NCBI GenBank assembly: GCA_049999765.1
Contig: JBNGIQ010009470.1
Location: 469,529 to 500,891, forward strand
Reading direction: 5' to 3'
Source of the DNA: Phaeoceros laevis
Lineage: Eukaryota; Anthocerotophyta; Anthocerotopsida; Notothyladales
DNA length: 31,363 nt
Within the stretch, counting starts at the first letter, position 1; the number at the start of each line of letters is the position of its first letter. The notes under the pieces were generated by a model that was not told the DNA's origin, did not search any database, and saw nothing but the letters and a program-made list of their open reading frames with translations. This document shows positions 27,849 to 31,363 of this stretch, piece by piece. The position numbers were made by a program, and so were the translations under genes.

Positions 27849-29876
27849 ATGGCCTCTCCTTCCCTCCCGCCTTTTTCACGACGGCGCCTTCTTCCCTTTC
27901 CCCTCCCTGTCGGTGGGCCGCATCCCTCTTGCTCCGCCATGTTTTGGACCACCACCGAGCCGACAGTGAATGCGCTGCCGATGGCCGAGCTGCAGCAGCA
28001 ACCGCAGGAGCCGGCGCCGTGGAATTGGAGTCCCGGGTTGCTGTGCATGCAGCAGCAGCAGCAGCAGGAGCACCATCAGCAGCAAGGAGGAGGAGATGGT
28101 GGTTGCTCCAGCGCGGATGATGCGTCGCCGTTTGCCGCTGCCGCTGCGGCCCGGGAGCCCTGTTTTGCCGACTATCCTCCCGGCGTCCTGTCTGCGCTGG
28201 AAAGTGTGCCATTTTCTTTGCATGCCGCTGAATTAGACCTGGGGCAGTGGCAGGTCTACCTCAGCCATTTCATCCCGGGGATGCAGGTTGTCGACAGCTT
28301 CCAGGATCTCACGTTGGACCAGCGGGAGCAGGCCATCAAGTTTGCATCCGACATGGCGCTGGCGCAGGCAGGGGCAGCCAGCGCTCCTGAGCCCTGCCTC
28401 CAGCAGCAGCAAAGGCCCGACTTGCCTCGCGCTCTGCCTGTCGATGGATGTGGTCGCTGGAATTACGGATTCCCGGGAGAAGAAGATCGAGATCAGCTTG
28501 TCACAACGGCGCTGCTGCCTACCTGCTTCCGGGAGGACGGGGAGCAGGCAGCGCTAGCAGAGCTTGGCACCAGCCAGACTTGTGAAGAATTTCACAGAAG
28601 GCTGTCGTGCTCCAGGCAGTATTTCCTGTGTGAGGCAGGGCAGGGGCGTGATGGCGGCGGCCCGCCGGCTTTTCTTGCACAGGAGATCGAGCACCAGCCT
28701 TTTCTCGGTTCATCCAGCGACTGCGTCCACGAAGCCAACTCTTGCGGCAGTGACAACTTGATCGGCGAATCTGCGCCCAACCTGTCCGCTAACTGGAGAG
28801 GCCTAGGTGTGCCGGTGTTGCACGTCCCTGAGTTGAGCATCGTGGAGTTGCCTGATGAGTCCTCTTCTGTTGCCAACGACGCAGACAATCTTGACTCCAC
28901 TATGCACTCCCGATTCAAGCAGCTTCCTCAACTCGACCCGATCGACAGTACTCTGCCTTGTGGTTCTTGGATTCCTCAATGCAGGGCATCCGACTCCGAG
29001 AGCAGCGGATCGATGCAGGAAGCAGGGAAGAATTTTGATCCTGCCACCTGGACTGCTCGACCCCCTTCATTGATGATTGCCAACACCTTGCCACCCCTCA
29101 GCACGATTGTGGTGAATCTAGAAGAGGAGGAAGCTGTTGCTTTCAAGCGACAGAGGGTGGCTTGCTACACCATGGAAAGCCTGTCCGAAGCTGTCAACTT
29201 GCATTTAGAGAAGGAGGCGCTGGCCGCAGGAGCACTCATGGCCACGCCGCTTGTCAATGCTCTAGCCAGGCCCATCCTTTATGGGGATGCGGAGAAGACT
29301 AGAGAATTCAGTCTGGCCAACCGCACAGCTTTCACGCAAGACAGAGCTCGGCCACCATTTCAATCCACCCACCTGGAGCAAAGAGGACCCGCTGATGCCA
29401 AACCTTGTTACCGGAAGATTCCAACAACATCAGTGGAGCCTCAGAGCGTGGCGGCCAGGCAGCGAAGGAAGAAGATCAGTGAACGCGTGAGGGTTCTTGA
29501 GCAACTCATCCCTGGTGGGCACAAGATGGATACAGCATCTATGTTGGACGAGGCTATAGAGTACGTCAAGTTTTTGCAGCTACAAGTGAACATATTGGAA
29601 TCCCTTGGGAGCATCACTGACCAGGCTCACTCCCCTGCAATATCTTCGTCCTCCAATAACGGCTACGGATTAGATTTGGGAAGGGAGACATCTTTCAGTG
29701 CCTTTGAAGGTGGCCCTGGCCACGGTTTGAGGTCGTCCACCCTATTGTCGGTACCGGCGAGACCTTCAGGAGGCTGCCCTCTAATCTTGTCTGAGGTTCT
29801 TCAGCAGCAGCTCTTCAAGCACAAATTGTGCATTGTGTCACTTCGGCAGTGTGCCCTTCCAAGCTCTTCGTCCTAG
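27849..29876 (+). CDS. bHLH transcription factor, class VIIIb (INDEHISCENT/HECATE type), intronless
   Basis: A 675-residue nuclear transcription factor in one exon. The bHLH domain lies at about 530-585: [19 protein letters not shown], then [19 protein letters not shown] and [13 protein letters not shown]. The [11 protein letters not shown] block and the alanine where most bHLH proteins have the E-box-contacting glutamate mark class VIIIb, whose members regulate tissue patterning in flowering plants. The 530-residue N-terminal part has a glutamine run (about 69-85), acidic stretches and a basic KRQR near residue 432. It is much longer than in angiosperm members, which are usually about 200-250 residues. 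After the bHLH there is a short serine-rich tail. ATG 27849 has a good plant context (GCCATGG). A second in-frame ATG at 27939 is an alternative that removes 30 basic/proline-rich residues. The frame extends upstream to 27831 without another ATG. Confidence 0.88.
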   Translation: MASPSLPPFSRRRLLPFPLPVGGPHPSCSAMFWTTTEPTVNALPMAELQQQPQEPAPWNWSPGLLCMQQQQQQEHHQQQGGGDGGCSSADDASPFAAAAAAREPCFADYPPGVLSALESVPFSLHAAELDLGQWQVYLSHFIPGMQVVDSFQDLTLDQREQAIKFASDMALAQAGAASAPEPCLQQQQRPDLPRALPVDGCGRWNYGFPGEEDRDQLVTTALLPTCFREDGEQAALAELGTSQTCEEFHRRLSCSRQYFLCEAGQGRDGGGPPAFLAQEIEHQPFLGSSSDCVHEANSCGSDNLIGESAPNLSANWRGLGVPVLHVPELSIVELPDESSSVANDADNLDSTMHSRFKQLPQLDPIDSTLPCGSWIPQCRASDSESSGSMQEAGKNFDPATWTARPPSLMIANTLPPLSTIVVNLEEEEAVAFKRQRVACYTMESLSEAVNLHLEKEALAAGALMATPLVNALARPILYGDAEKTREFSLANRTAFTQDRARPPFQSTHLEQRGPADAKPCYRKIPTTSVEPQSVAARQRRKKISERVRVLEQLIPGGHKMDTASMLDEAIEYVKFLQLQVNILESLGSITDQAHSPAISSSSNNGYGLDLGRETSFSAFEGGPGHGLRSSTLLSVPARPSGGCPLILSEVLQQQLFKHKLCIVSLRQCALPSSSS

Positions 29877-30552
29877 GGAGGTTTGGGTATTGTTTTCCTT
29901 CTTTTTGAGGTTTACCGCTCATGCTCTTCTTGCAGTGGGTTCAGCCCATTTGTGGTGGCCTTGCGGAGTTCTTCTCCAGCATTTTTGGTTAGCATGTCCC
30001 ATTTCGCTAGAAACGCTAAGCGTTTCAGAGTGGAAGTAAGATACGGGAAAGTCATTTTTGAGTCAAGTAAGATACTTGCAGAGTAAAGTCAGATACTGGC
30101 AATCAAATACCGGAAAATTGTGCGTTTTTCAGTCAATTCTCACATTATGCATCTACAATAGAATACACTGGCTAGTCGTGAAGGAGCATAACAAGTTAAT
30201 AAATCAACTCATGAACTCATACAATGAGCTCATGAAAGCACAAACCTCCTCTCCATTTTCATTTGGCTACATGTGACATGTGTGGTATGCCCTCGATCCC
30301 TATGAAAACACCTTCCTTCCTCCATTGAGCAAGGCTCCCTCTTTCCATATATTATAAGTATGAGCACATGCATGCCATGTTGTGGAACTCATCAAAGAAT
30401 GAACCTACTCTCAAATTGAGCCCATGACATGAACTCAATTTTGAGTACTACATGGGCTGCATGCACATATGCATGCGATATAGTGGGTCCTTGCATTTGG
30501 GTTCAATCTTAGGAGCTAGAAATCCATTCAAGCTCATCTTATGGGAGCTTGT
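29877..30552. other. bHLH 3' region and AT-rich spacer
   Basis: Non-coding as far as I can see. It has short direct repeats of AAGTAAGATAC (around 30034 and 30066) and an AATAAA hexamer at 30198-30203, about 320 bp after the bHLH stop, which is a plausible poly(A) signal. Beyond it the sequence is AT-rich and full of CATG-containing words. Confidence 0.4.
30419..30458. repeat. Nested inverted repeat
   Basis: Outer arms AGCCCATG (30419-30426) and CATGGGCT (30451-30458) enclose inner arms ACTCAA (30433-30438) and TTGAGT (30441-30446), all perfect. It is a compact fold-back about 180 bp left of the satellite arrays, perhaps the remnant of a small mobile element. Confidence 0.6.
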
Positions 30553-30630
30553 CCCTTCGGGGATATTCAAGTGGTAAAGGACCCCGCCCCCAAAGGGGTG
30601 GCCAGGGTTCAATACCCACTCACGGCAATG
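30553..30630 (+). other. tRNA-like fragment, possibly SINE-derived
   Basis: The stretch resembles a degraded tRNA. It has an A-box-like GATATTCAAGTGGTAAAGG (30562-30580), a short stem of ACCCC against GGGGT (30581-30599), and GGTTCAATACC (30606-30616), close to the B-box consensus. The acceptor stem does not pair convincingly and the anticodon loop is too large, so a functional tRNA is unlikely. A tRNA-derived retroposon head is possible. Confidence 0.25.
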
Positions 30631-30698
30631 TGCTCTATCTCAATTGGTTCTTTCATTCACTTCGATTCATTCACTTCGATTCACTACATTGAAATGTA

Positions 30699-31040
30699 AT
30701 AACTAACATGACATAGTGAAATGTAGTAACTAACATGACATAGCTTAACCCTCATAACTAACATGACATAGTGAAATATAGTAACTAACATTACATAGCT
30801 TAACCCTCATAACTAACATGACATAGTGACATGACATAGTGAAATATAGTAACTAACATGACATAGCTTAACCCTCATAACTAACATGANNNNNNNNNNA
30901 ATATAGTAACTAACATGACATAGCTTAACCCTCATAACTAACATGATATAGTGAAATGTAGTAACTAACATGACATAGCTTAACCGTCATAACTAACATG
31001 ACATAGTGAAATGTAATAAGTAACATGACATAGCTTAACC
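30699..31040. repeat. 55-bp tandem satellite, about 6 copies
   Basis: Each 55-bp unit consists of two related halves that both begin AACTAACATGACATAG. One half continues TGAAATGTAGT (or TGAAATATAGT) and the other CTTAACCCTCAT. The units are nearly identical, which suggests recent amplification. One local duplication of about 12 bp is seen near 30826-30840. The 10-N gap lies inside the array, so the copy number is uncertain. Confidence 0.9.
30890..30899. other. Assembly gap (10 N)
   Basis: Ten undetermined bases within the 55-bp satellite. Assemblers often place a short gap where tandem units collapse, so the true array may be longer. Confidence 0.98.
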
Positions 31041-31312
31041 ATCATAGATGGTATGTCGAGAAGTAAAACTTGGCATGCCACGGACATGTAGTAACTAACT
31101 TGACATAGCTTAACCGTCATAGATGGCATGTCGAGTAGTAATACTTGGCATGCCACGGACTTGACATAGCTTAACCGTCATAGATGGCATGTCGAGTAGT
31201 AATACTTGGCATGCCACGGACATGACGATGTCCGTGGTAACTAACTTGACATAGCTTAACCGTCATAGATGGCATGTCGAGTAGTAATACTTGGCATGCC
31301 ACGGACATGACG
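31041..31312. repeat. Second satellite module, 4 copies, linked to the 55-bp satellite
   Basis: Four copies of a module of about 43 bp running from CATAGATGGCATGTCGAG to GGCATGCCACGGAC. They alternate with the TAACTAAC-TTGACATAGCTTAACC string borrowed from the 55-bp satellite. Each module can fold, because TGGCATG near its start is complementary to CATGCCA near its end and AGTA/TACT pair inside the loop. The first copy is the most diverged. Confidence 0.85.
31214..31237. repeat. Perfect 10-bp inverted repeat
   Basis: CCACGGACAT (31214-31223), a 4-nt GACG spacer, then ATGTCCGTGG (31228-31237). It occurs in only one of the four modules, at a junction with the TAACTAAC string. This suggests an inverted fusion of a module end. 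Confidence 0.85.
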
Positions 31313-31363
31313 GCGTGCTCGATCCCAACGTGGAATCGGTATAGCGCGGCTCCTTGCTACTAC

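Noticed and set aside
30553-30630. Functional tRNA gene
   Set aside because: The A- and B-box-like strings are present, but the acceptor arms do not pair and the anticodon loop is too large. It is listed only as a tRNA-like fragment.

Overview
The window looks like nuclear DNA from a land plant. The evidence is a set of genes split by short GT-AG introns (about 60-400 bp), plant-type plastid proteins (a thylakoid PP2C of the TAP38/PPH1 type and a LIP2p-type octanoyltransferase), an S-domain receptor-like kinase and an INDEHISCENT/HECATE-type bHLH factor. Compact genes, short introns and two intronless large genes would suit a seed-free plant such as a bryophyte or lycophyte. That is an inference, and the species cannot be named from the sequence alone.

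Layout from left to right. (1) A 26-bp hairpin-bearing tandem repeat at 199-436. (2) A complete 14-exon gene for the mitochondrial Rho GTPase MIRO on the minus strand (768-5028), with a 100-N assembly gap in its second intron and a TATA-like promoter. (3) On the same strand upstream, a gene matching the N-terminal half of plant ATRX and ending just after the ADD zinc-finger domain (5602 to about 8422). No SNF2 motor follows it. (4) A plus-strand plastid octanoyltransferase gene, LIP2p (9205-10284), convergent with (5) a minus-strand, 11-exon TAP38/PPH1-type PP2C gene (10524-13285). (6) A plus-strand, 6-exon PSF2 (GINS subunit) gene (14189-15416). (7) About 3-4 kb with no recognisable gene. (8) An intronless S-domain receptor-like kinase gene (19424-22702). 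(9) A 13-exon CDC7/DDK kinase gene (23643-26754). (10) An intronless class VIIIb bHLH gene (27849-29876). (11) AT-rich sequence with two interlinked satellite families running to the window end, including a 10-N gap.

Most genes are conserved housekeeping genes that I reconstructed exon by exon. In six of them every splice phase closes, and the protein lengths are close to family norms where I can judge. PSF2 and CDC7 both act at replication-origin firing. LIP2p and TAP38 are both plastid proteins. There is no operon-like logic, so these pairings may be chance.

The most unusual items are three. The S-domain receptor kinase has replacements at the VAIK lysine, the alpha-C glutamate, and the lysine and asparagine of the catalytic loop, and it carries a roughly 220-residue Ser/Gly/Arg-rich insert between strand beta-3 and helix alpha-C. 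It is probably a membrane lectin pseudokinase. The ATRX-like gene lacks its motor, and its stop codon sits inside a consensus splice donor. Each 26-bp unit of the left-hand satellite contains its own stem-loop.
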